DNA of 64,000 nucleotides. Origin: JACCUZ01 sp038246575 (GTDB lineage Bacteria; Actinomycetota; Actinomycetes; JACCUZ01). Shown piece by piece: positions 43,093-52,361 of the stretch. The DNA is taken from the NCBI GenBank assembly GCA_038246575.1, contig JBBRVU010000004.1:10060-74059 (forward strand), in the 5' to 3' direction. The notes beneath the pieces were generated by a model, which saw nothing but the letters and a program-made list of their open reading frames with translations, made no database searches and had not been told where the DNA came from. The stretch's first letter is position 1. Every line of letters begins with the position of its first letter. The position numbers and the translations under genes are program-made.

Positions 43093-44580
43093 ATGATCGC
43101 TCCCGCGGCGAACGCGGTGACGCCGGTGTCCAGCGGCCCCCTCGGGGCGGTGGCTGCGGGGCATCCACTGGCTGTCGATGCTGCCCTCGCCGTCCTCCAG
43201 ACCGGTGGGAACGCCGTCGACGCAGCCGTCGCGGCGCACGCCGTGCTCGCCGTCGTGATGCCGAACGCCTGCGGCGTCGGGGGCGACTCCCTGTTCCTGG
43301 TGCGCACGCCATCCGGCGTCACGGCCGTTAACGGCAGTGGCCGAAGCGCGCGCACCGCCCCAGAGGGTGAGGCGACCGACGACGGCGGGGGAAGCGTCAC
43401 GGTGCCCGGCTCGGTGCATGCCTGGGGTGAGCTGGTGTCCAGGCACGGCCGGCAGTCGCTGTCCGACGCGCTGGGGCCTGCCATCCGGGTCGCCGAGGAC
43501 GGCTTCGACGTCGACAAGTCATTGGTGACCGCTGTGCACGAACAGCGCGACCGGCTGGTCCGGGGCGGCGCGGGCGACTGGGCGCTTATGCACGCCTCTG
43601 CTGGTGCGCGACTCCGACAACCCGAGCTGGCCGCGGTGCTCGGCGCCGTCGCCACCGACGGAACCCAGGCGTTCTATGGCGGCAGGATCGCCGACGCGTT
43701 GTGCCGCGCGGTCCACCGCGACGGCGGCCGGCTCGACCTGACGGACCTCGAGTCGCACCAGACCGTGGTCGGCGAGCCGGTGTCCATCGCGTGGGACGGC
43801 GGCCGGGTGCACGTGCAGCCGCCGTCCTCGCAAGGCGTGCTGCTCGCGATGGCACTGCAGTGGCTGGACGAGCGCGGCGGCACCGTGCACGTCGCGGTCC
43901 GCGAGCACGTGCAGGTCGAGCTGACCGAGGCGGTGTTCGGCTTCCGGGACCGCTGCATCAGCGACGGCGCGGCGTTGCTGGACCAGCCGCTGGCGATCGA
44001 TCCGGTGCATGCCAGCCGGCGCGGTGGGCCGCGCGCGTACCTGCACACCACCGGTGTCGCGGTAGCCGACGCCGAGGGCGCCGTGGTGTCCTCTTTGCTC
44101 AGCGTCTTTGACGACTTCGGGTCCGGGACCTTCGTCGCCGAGGGCGGGTTCACCCTGAACAACCGCGCCGGCGGATTCACCACCGGGCCGAACTCTCCCG
44201 GGCCGGGTCGACAACCCGTGCACACCCTCGCGCCGATCCTGGTGGAGAACGGCTCGGGATTCCTCGCCCTCGCCACACCCGGTGCCGACGGTCAGGTCCA
44301 GACCCTCCTCCAGCTGCTCTGTCGACTCCGGTGGGACGGCGCGTCGCTCCCCGAGGCTGTGGCGGCGCCTCGTTGGCGCAGTGAGGGGGGCGAGCTGCTT
44401 GTCGGCTCCGGCCATCCGGGCGCGGCGGACCTGCGCTGGCGGGGGCACCGGGTCGTGACGGTCGACGACGGCGACCCGCGCTTGGGTGCCGTGGTCAGCG
44501 CCGCCAACGGCGCGTGGAAAGGGATCCGCCCGTCCGCGACAGGTGACTGGCGCCGACAGGTCGCCACAGGAGGTACGTGA
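43093..44580 (+). CDS. Gamma-glutamyltransferase-family Ntn hydrolase
   Basis: This 495-residue protein has an excellent ribosome binding site (AAGGAGG, spacer seven). The N-terminal half shows the family motif GGNAVDAAVAAHAVLAVVMP and CGVGGDSLFLV. The autoprocessing site is at LHTTGVAVADAEG, where the first Thr should become the nucleophile. It is followed by FGSGTFVAEGGFTLNN as in GGT-type small subunits. No signal peptide is apparent, so the enzyme is probably cytoplasmic. Family members cleave gamma-glutamyl amides or related acyl amides. It is followed directly by the M20 hydrolase gene, suggesting a two-step amide-opening route. Confidence 0.85.
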   Translation: MIAPAANAVTPVSSGPLGAVAAGHPLAVDAALAVLQTGGNAVDAAVAAHAVLAVVMPNACGVGGDSLFLVRTPSGVTAVNGSGRSARTAPEGEATDDGGGSVTVPGSVHAWGELVSRHGRQSLSDALGPAIRVAEDGFDVDKSLVTAVHEQRDRLVRGGAGDWALMHASAGARLRQPELAAVLGAVATDGTQAFYGGRIADALCRAVHRDGGRLDLTDLESHQTVVGEPVSIAWDGGRVHVQPPSSQGVLLAMALQWLDERGGTVHVAVREHVQVELTEAVFGFRDRCISDGAALLDQPLAIDPVHASRRGGPRAYLHTTGVAVADAEGAVVSSLLSVFDDFGSGTFVAEGGFTLNNRAGGFTTGPNSPGPGRQPVHTLAPILVENGSGFLALATPGADGQVQTLLQLLCRLRWDGASLPEAVAAPRWRSEGGELLVGSGHPGAADLRWRGHRVVTVDDGDPRLGAVVSAANGAWKGIRPSATGDWRRQVATGGT

Positions 44581-44581
44581 C

Positions 44582-45841
44582 GTGTCCGAACACGAGCAGA
44601 GCCAGGGCACCCGGGCCGAGGACCAGGTCCGGGACCTGGTCGACCGGGCGTGGCCCGAGCTTGTTGACCTGTGTGCCGACCTGGTCGCCGCCCCGAGCGT
44701 GAACCCGCCGGGCGACACCCGCGCCGCGGCCCGGGTCGTGGCCGGCTTCCTGGCCGCTGCTGGCCTGAGCCCCGAGCTCGTCCACCAGGACCCGACCATG
44801 CCGAGCGTGCTGGCGCGGGCCACCGGTTCCGGCCTGGGCCGGCACTTGGTGCTCAACGTCCACCTGGACACGATGGAGCCCGGCGACGAGTCACTGTGGT
44901 CCGTCCCGCGATTCAGCCTGACCCGACGTGACGGACGGCTGCACGGCCTGGGCATGGGCAACATGAAGGGCGCGGTGGCCGGCATGACTCTGGCCTTCCG
45001 GGTGCTGGCCCGCGACGTCCGCTCCTGGTCGGGACGGCTGACCTTCACCGCGGTTTCGGACGAGTGCGTCTTCGGTGACAACGGCGCCGCCTTCCTGCTG
45101 CGGCACCGAGGCCCGGAGGTCACCGGGGACGCCCTGATATGCGGGGAGGGCCCCGGTTTTGGCCGGTTGGCTCTGGCCGAGAAGGGGGTCGCGTGGTACG
45201 AGCTGGTTGCGAGCGCTGAGGGCGGGCACTCGTCTCGGGCCCGAGCCGGCAGCACGGCCTCGGCGCGTCTCGCGGCGGCGCTGCAGAGCCTAGACGGTAT
45301 GAACGACATGACGGCCATTGCGCCCGCCCGGCTCAGCGGACTCGCCCCCGACGACGTCGAGGCGCTGCGGCTTTCCGTCAATGCCGGGCGCCTCGAAGGC
45401 GGAACCTTCATCAGCCAGATCGCGACAACCGCGACGGCGCAGCTCGACGTCCGGGTGCCACCCGGTCTGACCCTGGACGAGGTGGAACGTGAGCTCGACC
45501 GTCGTCTCGAGCATTGCCCAGAGGTCACCTGGCGACGACTCAAGGGTTGGGAGGCCAACACCTCCGGCCTGGACCAGCCCTTCGCGGGGACCTTCGCCCA
45601 GGCCGTGCAGGACGTCACCGGGCAGCCGGCCGTGGTGACCGTCCGGCTGCCCGCCAGCGATGCCAGCCGCTGGCGATCCCTCGGTGTGCCCGCTGTCTGC
45701 TACGGACCGCAACCCACCTTGTCGGCCGGCATCGACGACTACGCCGAGGAGAAGGCCGTGCGGGACTGTGCCGCCATCTACGCCCTCGCAGCACTGCGCT
45801 ACCTCAGCGGTGACTCCCTCGCGGGTGACGAGCCGCATTGA
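44582..45841 (+). CDS. M20-family metallo-amidohydrolase with unusual metal site
   Basis: This 419-residue protein starts at GTG with AGGAGGT seven bases upstream. It resembles ArgE/DapE/aminoacylase M20 enzymes: NVHLDTMEPGD holds the first metal ligand and GGHSSRARAGS the dimerisation-domain His. Two usual ligand positions differ. The normally Asp-containing segment reads LGMGNMKGAV (Asn in place of Asp), and the usual Glu-Glu pair reads SDECVFGD (Glu-Cys). It may work with one metal, act on a special amide, or be inactive. It is coupled to the GGT-like gene. Confidence 0.8.
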   Translation: MSEHEQSQGTRAEDQVRDLVDRAWPELVDLCADLVAAPSVNPPGDTRAAARVVAGFLAAAGLSPELVHQDPTMPSVLARATGSGLGRHLVLNVHLDTMEPGDESLWSVPRFSLTRRDGRLHGLGMGNMKGAVAGMTLAFRVLARDVRSWSGRLTFTAVSDECVFGDNGAAFLLRHRGPEVTGDALICGEGPGFGRLALAEKGVAWYELVASAEGGHSSRARAGSTASARLAAALQSLDGMNDMTAIAPARLSGLAPDDVEALRLSVNAGRLEGGTFISQIATTATAQLDVRVPPGLTLDEVERELDRRLEHCPEVTWRRLKGWEANTSGLDQPFAGTFAQAVQDVTGQPAVVTVRLPASDASRWRSLGVPAVCYGPQPTLSAGIDDYAEEKAVRDCAAIYALAALRYLSGDSLAGDEPH

Positions 45842-45844
45842 CAA

Positions 45845-46664
45845 CCACCTGGTTCTGACCGGCTACCACCGGCGCGTCCCAACGAGCCGCCTCGCGAACC
45901 AGCCTCCGCACCGACTCCAGGGCCTGCGCGACCGCGTGCTCGAGTCCTCCCCTTGCGCCGAGCCTGGCGGAGTAGAAGTGCGGACGTTCTCCGCCAGGTC
46001 CGTGGCATCCGCGGGGGAGATCCACGTCCGCTGTCGGGCAGCGACCCGATAGGACATGTGACCCTGCGTGTGACCTGGTGTGTGGATCGGGGGCAAACTC
46101 GGGATCGCCGTCCAACAGCAGCCAGTCGACCTCCTGACCCTGCCAGTCCGCGCCGGAACCCGTCGCCGAGCCCGACCGGTCCGCTGGCGGCGAAGTCCAG
46201 CTCCAATTTGTGGACAGCGACCGGCTTCGCGCAGGCAAGGGCAGCGATCCCGTCGGAGTGGTCGAGAGGCAGGTGCGAGACAGCCACCCAAGACGGGGCC
46301 AGTCGGCGCGAGCCCGACGGCCTCGAGGGGCGCTCACCAGCGGGTCGCCGGGCAGGCCTCATGTCCATCCGGCGGCCTCAGGCGGCATCGGGTGCAAGTG
46401 CGGCGGGTCGGAGTTCTGATCGTGTTCGCCGAAGGCATCCGTGGCGGCAGCCTCGGACGCATCACTGGCCGGGTCGTCATCAGCTGCCCAAGCCATTCCG
46501 CTGTCAAACCGGACCCAGCCCACCGCCGTCTCCACCAGCAGACCGGTCAACGGCTCCCAGCCCAGCAGACCGTCGCCGCCGCGCAGCGACAGCCCGTGCG
46601 AGAGGCCTTCCGCGCCGAACTGCAGCAGGAGCAGCCGACGCGCCATTCGGACGGACTCGGTCAC
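45845..46664 (-). pseudogene. Frameshifted metallo-beta-lactamase-fold (lactonase-like) gene
   Basis: A family member can be followed in pieces. The start is a GTG overlapping the permease stop (GTGA at 46661-46664), and MARRLLLLQFGAEGLSHGLS leads to TGLLVETAVGWVRFDSGM. After a shift comes WVAVSHLPLDHSDGIAALA (the normal HxHxDH has lost a His), then in another frame LLLDGDPEFAP and IHTPGHTQGHMSYRV, then DATDLAENV and ESVRRLVREAARWDAPVVAG. At least three frameshifts make a functional product impossible. It resembles the intact gene at 54218-55039. It was the last gene of the 2-oxoacid dehydrogenase operon. Confidence 0.7.
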
Positions 46665-48103
46665 GCTCCAGTGACTTGTGCACCGACCGGGCCCGGCAGC
46701 GGAACAGCGGATGCAACTCGGTAGCGGCGCATCAGCAGGTAGTACAGCCCACCGGACACCACGAAACCGACGATGAACGAGATGTCTGCTCCCCCTAGGC
46801 TGTCGACGAAGGAACCCGTCAGCCACGTGCTGTTGATGAACGGCAGCATCACCAGCATGCCGACCACGTAGGCGACCAGAGCATTGACAGCAAAGCCACG
46901 ATGGGTGCCGGACCCGGGGTCCTGGTAGTAGCGGCCGCGCTTCTGGAAGAAGGCCGCCACGTCGTAGTGCCCGTGCTTGATCAAGTAGAAGTCGGTCAGG
47001 TTGACGGTCCCCCACGGCACGAAGCCGACCTGGAGCAGCACCAGGAAGTTGGTGGCGTTGGCGATGAAGTTGGACGATGCCAGCAACGCCACCCCACCGC
47101 CGATCACGAAGGTCGGCAGCAGCAGCGTGACCCGGGCCCTGACCCCGGGACGCACTTCACGGACCGAGCTGATCGCGGTGATGAGGTTGAGCATTCCGCC
47201 GTAAAGGCTCATCGAGTTGTTGCCACTAATGGCCAGAGCACCCACGAGCAGCACCAGCGCCGCAATTGCGCCGCCGCCCAGCACCGAGTTGGCGGCCTGG
47301 AGCGTGCCCTGCTTGGCGAACTGGAAGACCAGAACCACGCCGATGACCTCCGACCAGAGGGCACTGAGCGACGTGCCCAGAAAGGTGGCCCAGAACGTCG
47401 AGGACACGCTGGTGTCCTCGGGCAGGTAGCGCGAGTAGTCCGAGACATACGGCGCGTAGGTGAGCTGGAACGTCGCGATGATGGCGATCGCCGGCACGAA
47501 CGGGCCGCCGGCGAAGCCCGAGGTCGTCCACGACACCCCACCGTGGTGAGCGGTGGCGATGCTCAGCGCGACCACGGAGATGGCCAGCGGCCAGGTGGCC
47601 AAGCGCGCCGCCTTGTGGATCACCGAGTAGCCCATGAGTGCCAGCGCCAGGCTGATCAAGGCGCATCCGGTGATCGCGACGTTGAGACTGAGGCCGGGAA
47701 TGACCGCCGTCACGGCCTGGCCGGCGATGATCGCGGTCAGCACGAAGAACCCGCCGTACAACAGCGCTGCGAGCGCCACCGGCAGCAGCGCGCCGTAGTA
47801 GCCGAACTGCCCACGGCTCTGGATCAGCTGCGGAACGCCGAGCGCGGGGCCCTGCGCCGAGTGGTAAGCCATGAACGCCGAGCCGACGATGTTGCCGATG
47901 ACGACGGCGAGTACGGCCCACAGCAGGCCGTTGCCCACGAAGACCGCCACCGCGCCGAACACGGCGTTACCGACGTTGAGGTTGGCGGCGAACTAGACGA
48001 AGAAGAGGTCACGGGCTGACCCGTGCCGGTCCCGCGCATCGATGACGTCGATGTGGTGGGTCTCGGGGGTGAATCCTCGCTGTGATGGGGCCTCGGTGCT
48101 CAT
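46661..48103 (-). pseudogene. NCS1-family permease interrupted by an amber codon
   Basis: From ATG 48103 the frame reads 36 codons ending DRHGSARDLFFV, then TAG at 47993-47995, then FAANLNVGNAVFGAVAVF and the rest of a 481-codon NCS1 nucleobase/allantoin/hydantoin-type transporter: SRGQFGYYGALLPV, YAPYVSDYSRYLPED, with about twelve helices. A Trp is usual at the interrupted position, so one base change (TGG to TAG) explains it. Everything else is intact, so the mutation is recent or an error. A restart downstream would lose part of the first helix. The gene follows the GlcG/HbpS-like gene and is coupled to the broken lactonase-like gene. Confidence 0.8.
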
Positions 48104-48140
48104 GGTGACGCTCGCTTCCTTGAGGGTGTGTTCTGCTTCG

Positions 48141-48575
48141 TCAGTCGGGGATGCCGGCCGAGCGAAGACCCGCTTCGGCACAGGCTCTGTCGATGTGCGC
48201 CGCCGCGCCGCTGACCCCGAGACCGCCGACGACCTCGCCGTCAACGATCACGGGGAGGCCGCCGGCGAAGACGACCATCCGTCCGCCCAGAGTGGTGTTG
48301 AACCCCCAGTCCCCGCCACCGGGCTGCGTGGTCGATGCCCAGGTGTCGGTCGGGAGCCCGCACGCGACGGCAGTGAACGCCTTGTCGATGGCCAGGGCCA
48401 CCGCGATGATCTGAGCGCCGTCCATCCGCGCGGCGGCGACCAGGTTTCCGCCGCGGTCGACCACGGCCACGCCCATGGACTTGCCCTGGGCGCGCGCCTC
48501 GACCTTGACTCCGGCGAGAAGCGTCTCGGCCAGCTCGAGGGAGACGTTGGGCACGGTGATGGTCTGGTCGCTCAT
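48141..48575 (-). CDS. GlcG/HbpS-family protein
   Basis: This 144-residue protein has the family pattern MGVAVVDRGGNLVAAARMD, then IAVALAIDKAFTAVA and GGLPVIVDGEVVGGLGVSG. The family includes haem-binding HbpS and proteins encoded in glycolate, diol and other catabolic operons; its role there is not settled. The ATG overlaps the stop of the E2 gene (ATGA), so it is part of the dehydrogenase operon. No signal peptide is evident. Confidence 0.85.
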   Translation of the reverse strand: MSDQTITVPNVSLELAETLLAGVKVEARAQGKSMGVAVVDRGGNLVAAARMDGAQIIAVALAIDKAFTAVACGLPTDTWASTTQPGGGDWGFNTTLGGRMVVFAGGLPVIVDGEVVGGLGVSGAAAHIDRACAEAGLRSAGIPD

Positions 48576-49246
48576 GCGGCGTCCCCCGGGTGGTCGTGCA
48601 TCCACGTGGCGTCGCGCAGCCGGTCGGTGACCTCGCGCAGGAAGAGGGCAGCCGGCTGCCCGTCGACCACGCGGTGGTCGCAGCTCAGCGCCAGGGTCAT
48701 GGTGCCGTCGCTCCTTGTGCCGGCGACGGCAAGGATGGCGGCTTGCGGTGGTAGCACCAGCGCCCGGAACCGGCTGACACCGGTGGGCCCGAGGTTGGAG
48801 ACGGTGAACGTCGTGGACAACAGGTCTGCTGGCCGCAGCCTGCCCCCTGCCGCGGCCTCGGTGAGAGCGCGACGGCGGCCCGCCAGCTCGAGCAGACTGA
48901 GCCGGTCGGCGTCGAGGATGGCCGGCACCAGCAGACCGTCCTGCTCCGGATGTGCGATCGCGAAGCCGAGGTTGATGCTGCCGTACTCGACGATGCCGTC
49001 GTTGGTCAAAGCGGCGTTGAGCCGGGGGTGCGCGCGCAGGGCTCGTGCCGTGGCCGCGTGCACCATGTCGGTCACTGACACCGGGCTGTCCCACCGGGTC
49101 CGCATCTCGGCGAGGCCGCGGACGTCGACCTCGTACTCGACGGTGAATTGCGGGACCGCTGCGCTGGCGGTCACGGTGCGTGCCACCGCGGTCCGTAATC
49201 GAGTGAGAGGCACCAGCCGGTCGCCCGCATGGACCTGGGTGGTCAT
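48572..49246 (-). CDS. 2-oxoacid dehydrogenase E2 acyltransferase core
   Basis: This 224-residue protein is the catalytic domain of dihydrolipoamide acyltransferase only. VPLTRLRTAVARTVTAS opens the domain, and LALSCDHRVVDGQPAALFL carries the CoA-acyltransferase His and Asp (usual DHRxxDG). The lipoyl domain is on a separate upstream gene, and the peripheral subunit-binding domain that normally recruits E1 or E3 is not visible in either. The start ATG overlaps the lipoyl gene's stop (ATGA). It should transfer the acyl group to CoA in the complex formed with the E1 subunits at 49484-51485. Confidence 0.88.
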   Translation of the reverse strand: MTTQVHAGDRLVPLTRLRTAVARTVTASAAVPQFTVEYEVDVRGLAEMRTRWDSPVSVTDMVHAATARALRAHPRLNAALTNDGIVEYGSINLGFAIAHPEQDGLLVPAILDADRLSLLELAGRRRALTEAAAGGRLRPADLLSTTFTVSNLGPTGVSRFRALVLPPQAAILAVAGTRSDGTMTLALSCDHRVVDGQPAALFLREVTDRLRDATWMHDHPGDAA

Positions 49247-49482
49247 GCGCCGTCCTGCTCGATGCGGGCGATGACGGCCCCGACGTCGGCGGACTCGCCG
49301 TCCGGCACGAGGATCTCGCTCAGCCGGCCGGCCCCGGGTGCCTCGACCTCGGCGTCGACCTTGTCCGACTCGACCCGCACGATCGGCTGTCCTTCGGTGA
49401 CGGTATCGCCCACCGCGACCAGCCACTCCGAGATCACGGCTTCCTGCATCGTCATGCCCCATTTGGGCAGCGGAACATCCAC
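49243..49482 (-). CDS. Free-standing lipoyl-domain carrier protein
   Basis: This 79-residue protein is a complete biotinyl/lipoyl domain and nothing else. The lipoylation site is Lys41 in RVESDKVDAEVEAPG, preceded by MDVPLPKWGMTMQEA and followed by AGRLSEILVPDGESADVG. The GTG start has AGGAG six bases upstream and overlaps the end of the E1 beta gene. The split from the E2 core looks natural because both pieces have proper starts, stops and overlap. The domain should swing between E1, E2 and a dihydrolipoamide dehydrogenase encoded elsewhere. Confidence 0.9.
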   Translation of the reverse strand: MDVPLPKWGMTMQEAVISEWLVAVGDTVTEGQPIVRVESDKVDAEVEAPGAGRLSEILVPDGESADVGAVIARIEQDGA

Positions 49483-49483
49483 G

Positions 49484-50476
49484 TCAGGCTCCTACGCTCG
49501 TCGAGGTCAGGGTCTTCTCGATGGCGGTCCGGATGTCGTTCTCGTTGACGACGACCCGCGCCTCGAGCGGCGGCGAGAACGGGATGGGCACGTCGGCCCA
49601 GGCCACTCGCTGGGGGGCGGACTTGAGGACGTCGAAGGCCTGCTCCGTCACCATTGCCACGATCTCGCTCGCGGCACTGCAGGTGAGGCGGGCGTTGTCG
49701 CACACGACGAGCCGACCGGTCTTCGCAACCGATTCGAGGATCGTCACGGTGTCCATCGGCACCAGCGTGCGCGGGTCGATCACCTCGACCGACACGCCGC
49801 TCTTCTCCATCTCGGCGGCGACGGCGAGGGCCTTGTGCACGAGAGCCCCGATGGCGACGACCGTGACGTCGGTGCCGAGGCGCTTCACGTCGGCCACGCC
49901 GATCGGGATGGCGTAGGCCTCTTCCGGGACCGGCCCTTTGGTGCCCGCGAGCACGGCGTCCTGGAAGTAGACGACCGGGTTGGGGTCGCGCACCGCCGAG
50001 AGCATCAGCCCCTTCGCGTCGTACGGCGTAGAAGGCATCACGATCTTCAGGCCGGCCACGTTCATCAGCATCGGGTGCGGGTTCTCGGAGTGCTGTGCCG
50101 CCGAGGAGCCACTCGGCCCGGACATGGTGAAGTAGACGATCGGCAGTTCTACCTGACCACCGGACATGTACCGCAGCTTCGCGGCCTGGTTGGCGACCTG
50201 GTCCATGGCGACGTAGAAGAACGACCCGATCATCAGGTCGACGACCGGCTTGAGGCCGACCGCGGCTGCGCCCACGCAAGCACCGACGAAGGTGGCCTCG
50301 GAGATCGGTGTGTTGCGCACCCGGTGCTCGCCGTACTGCTGGATCAGCCCTCGGGTGCCGCCGATGATAGATCGGTCGACGTCCTCGCCGAGCACAACCA
50401 CGGTGTCGTCCTCGGCCATGGCCGCGCCGAGGCCCTCGGCCATGGCCTTCATGAAGTACTGCATTCGCTCGGTCAT
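49484..50476 (-). CDS. 2-oxoacid/acetoin dehydrogenase E1 beta subunit
   Basis: This 330-residue transketolase-like subunit has VVVLGEDVDRSIIGGTRGL at the N-terminus and an intact transketolase C-terminal domain (VTVVAIGALVHKALAVA and VEVIDPRTLVPMD). It pairs with E1 alpha, encoded immediately upstream, to form the thiamine diphosphate site. Closest in character to AcoB/PdhB-type E1 beta. The substrate (pyruvate, acetoin or another 2-oxoacid) cannot be told from sequence. Confidence 0.92.
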   Translation of the reverse strand: MTERMQYFMKAMAEGLGAAMAEDDTVVVLGEDVDRSIIGGTRGLIQQYGEHRVRNTPISEATFVGACVGAAAVGLKPVVDLMIGSFFYVAMDQVANQAAKLRYMSGGQVELPIVYFTMSGPSGSSAAQHSENPHPMLMNVAGLKIVMPSTPYDAKGLMLSAVRDPNPVVYFQDAVLAGTKGPVPEEAYAIPIGVADVKRLGTDVTVVAIGALVHKALAVAAEMEKSGVSVEVIDPRTLVPMDTVTILESVAKTGRLVVCDNARLTCSAASEIVAMVTEQAFDVLKSAPQRVAWADVPIPFSPPLEARVVVNENDIRTAIEKTLTSTSVGA

Positions 50477-50489
50477 CTCGGGCGACCTT

Positions 50490-51485
50490 TCAGCTCGGGG
50501 TGACGGGGGTGGCGAACAGGTCCGCGAGCGCTTCCTCGGCGTCGGGGAAGGGGCTGTTCTCGGCGTAGGTGACGGCGTCCTCGACCCGCTGGGTCTCCTC
50601 GGCGTCGACCTGGTCGAGGGCGGCAGCGTCGTGCACGCCGCTGAGTAGATGCTCGCGGAACCGGGCGATCGGCTCCTGGGCGCGCCACTGGTCCTGCTCG
50701 TCCTGAGGGCGGTAGTTACCGGCGAAGGTCTCCTCGCCCTCGTTGTGGCCGTGCCAGCGGTAGGTGCGGGCCTCGATCAGTGTTGGGCCGTGGCCGGCCC
50801 TGGCTCGCGCCACGGCTTCGTCGGCGACAGCCCGCACGGCCATCACGTCGTTGCCGTCGACAGCGATGCCGGGGATGCCGAACGGAGTGCCTCGGTCGGA
50901 GATCTTGCCGGCGGTGAGCTTCTCGGTGGGCGTCCACTCGGTGTAGCCGTTGTTCTCGCAGGCGAAGATCACCGGCAGCTTCCAGATGGCCGCGAGGTTC
51001 ATCGCCTCGAAGAACACGCCCTGGTTGGACGCGCCATCGCCGAAGAATGTCACGGTGACGTTGTCCCGGCCGAGCTGCTTGTCACCGAAGGCCGCGCCGG
51101 TGCCGATCGGGATCCCGCCACCCACGATGCCGTTGGTGCCGATGATGCCGAGGCCGAAGTCGACGATGTGCATCGAGCCGCCTTTGCCTCGACAGTAGCC
51201 GCTGACCCGGCCGAAAAGCTCGGCCATCATCCGGTCCACCTGGGCGCCTTTGGCGATCAGGTGACCGTGGCCGCGATGGGTGGAAGTGATGCGGTCGTCG
51301 GCCCTCAGAGCCGAGCAGAGACCGACCGCGACGGCCTCCTCTCCGATGTACAGGTGCACGAAGCCGGGGAGCTTTCCACGCTTGAACAGCGCGGCCAGCT
51401 TCTCCTCGAATCGGCGGATGCGGACCATCCTGCGGTACATGTCGAGCAACTCGGTGCTCTGGATCTCGGGAGCAGTCAAGGTCAC
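50490..51485 (-). CDS. 2-oxoacid/acetoin dehydrogenase E1 alpha subunit
   Basis: This 331-residue thiamine-diphosphate-binding subunit has the TPP motif starting FFGDGASNQGVFFEAMNLAA and ending near FACENNGY, and GHLIAKGAQVDRMMAELFGR earlier. Two GTG codons in tandem (51488 and 51485) can start it; GGAGG at 51496-51492 favours the second, with a six-base spacer. It is the first gene of a seven-gene minus-strand operon: E1 alpha, E1 beta, lipoyl carrier, E2, GlcG/HbpS-like, broken NCS1 permease, broken lactonase-like gene. A GTATAC motif lies 43 bases upstream. Confidence 0.92.
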   Translation of the reverse strand: MTLTAPEIQSTELLDMYRRMVRIRRFEEKLAALFKRGKLPGFVHLYIGEEAVAVGLCSALRADDRITSTHRGHGHLIAKGAQVDRMMAELFGRVSGYCRGKGGSMHIVDFGLGIIGTNGIVGGGIPIGTGAAFGDKQLGRDNVTVTFFGDGASNQGVFFEAMNLAAIWKLPVIFACENNGYTEWTPTEKLTAGKISDRGTPFGIPGIAVDGNDVMAVRAVADEAVARARAGHGPTLIEARTYRWHGHNEGEETFAGNYRPQDEQDQWRAQEPIARFREHLLSGVHDAAALDQVDAEETQRVEDAVTYAENSPFPDAEEALADLFATPVTPS

Positions 51486-51524
51486 CACTAGCCTCCGGGG
51501 CTGCGCGCGTGTTTCGTCTGAGAC

Positions 51525-51540
51525 TTTGTATACGTTATTC
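51525..51540. promoter_or_regulatory. Putative GntR operator, site 3
   Basis: TTTGTATACGTTATTC lies in the 78-base divergent gap between E1 alpha and the second SDR gene. The GTATAC core is at 51528-51533. Both divergent operons could be controlled from this one site. Confidence 0.5.
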
Positions 51541-51563
51541 TTTCATCTGGCAAGGGAGGCAGC

Positions 51564-52361
51564 ATGGCGAATGCCGGAGAACTTCTCGCGGGATGTGGCG
51601 CCGTGATCACCGGAGGCGCGCGAGGCATCGGGCTCACTGTTGGCGAGCGCTTCGTGGCCGCCGGGGCGGGTGTGGTGCTCGCCGACATCGATGCGGACGG
51701 AGCCCGCCGCGAGGCCAACCGCCTCAGCGAGGGCTGCGCGGCTCCGGTGCTCGGCGCCGCGGTCGATGTGACCGACGAGGCCTCGGTCGCAGTGCTGGTC
51801 GAGGAGGCCGTGAGCGGCCTGGGTCATGTCGACGTTGTCGTGATCAATGCGGGCATCCTGCACCTCGCCCCGGTCCTCGACACCGACCTCGATGCCTGGC
51901 GCCGGGTGCTCGAGGTCAACCTGACCGGAGCGTTCGTGACCGCGCGCGCGTTCGGCCGGCTGATGATCGACCAGGGTCGTGGCGGGCGGGTGATCATGTC
52001 GTCATCGCTGTTCGGCCTGCGCGGGGGCCGGGACAACGGCGCCTATTCGGCCACGAAGTTCGGCATGGTAGGACTGGCGCAGTGCCTGGCCGCGGAGTGG
52101 GCATCGCACGGGATCACGGTCAATTCGGTTTGCCCCGGTCAGGTCGACACCCCGATGATGCAGCAGCTGTTCCGTGACCGGGCGGCGTCGCGTGGCACTA
52201 CGGAGGAGACGGTGGCAACCGAGCTGCTCGCCAAGATCCCGATGGGGCGCCTGGCCGACCCGGCGGAGATCGCCGACGTCTACGTCTTCCTCGCCTCCCA
52301 GTTGAGCCGGTACGTCACCGGGCAGGCGTTGGTCGCCGATGGCGGCTGGCAGATCTCGTGA
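51564..52361 (+). CDS. Short-chain dehydrogenase/reductase
   Basis: This 265-residue NAD(P)-dependent SDR has the cofactor motif GGARGIG (residues 17-23), an acidic VLADID after the second strand, NAG at 95-97, a Ser in MSSSLF (147-149), and Tyr161/Lys165 in YSATK. GGGAGG precedes the ATG. It differs clearly from the SDR at 42282-43025. Its stop overlaps the GTG of the lipoyl synthase gene (GTGA). It may oxidise an alcohol to the oxo compound used by the dehydrogenase complex. Confidence 0.9.
   Translation: MANAGELLAGCGAVITGGARGIGLTVGERFVAAGAGVVLADIDADGARREANRLSEGCAAPVLGAAVDVTDEASVAVLVEEAVSGLGHVDVVVINAGILHLAPVLDTDLDAWRRVLEVNLTGAFVTARAFGRLMIDQGRGGRVIMSSSLFGLRGGRDNGAYSATKFGMVGLAQCLAAEWASHGITVNSVCPGQVDTPMMQQLFRDRAASRGTTEETVATELLAKIPMGRLADPAEIADVYVFLASQLSRYVTGQALVADGGWQIS

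Noticed and set aside
43519..45618. A 699-codon minus-strand frame opposite the GGT-like and M20 genes
   Set aside because: It is the shadow of two genes with clear family motifs and strong ribosome binding sites, and it has no recognisable domain of its own.
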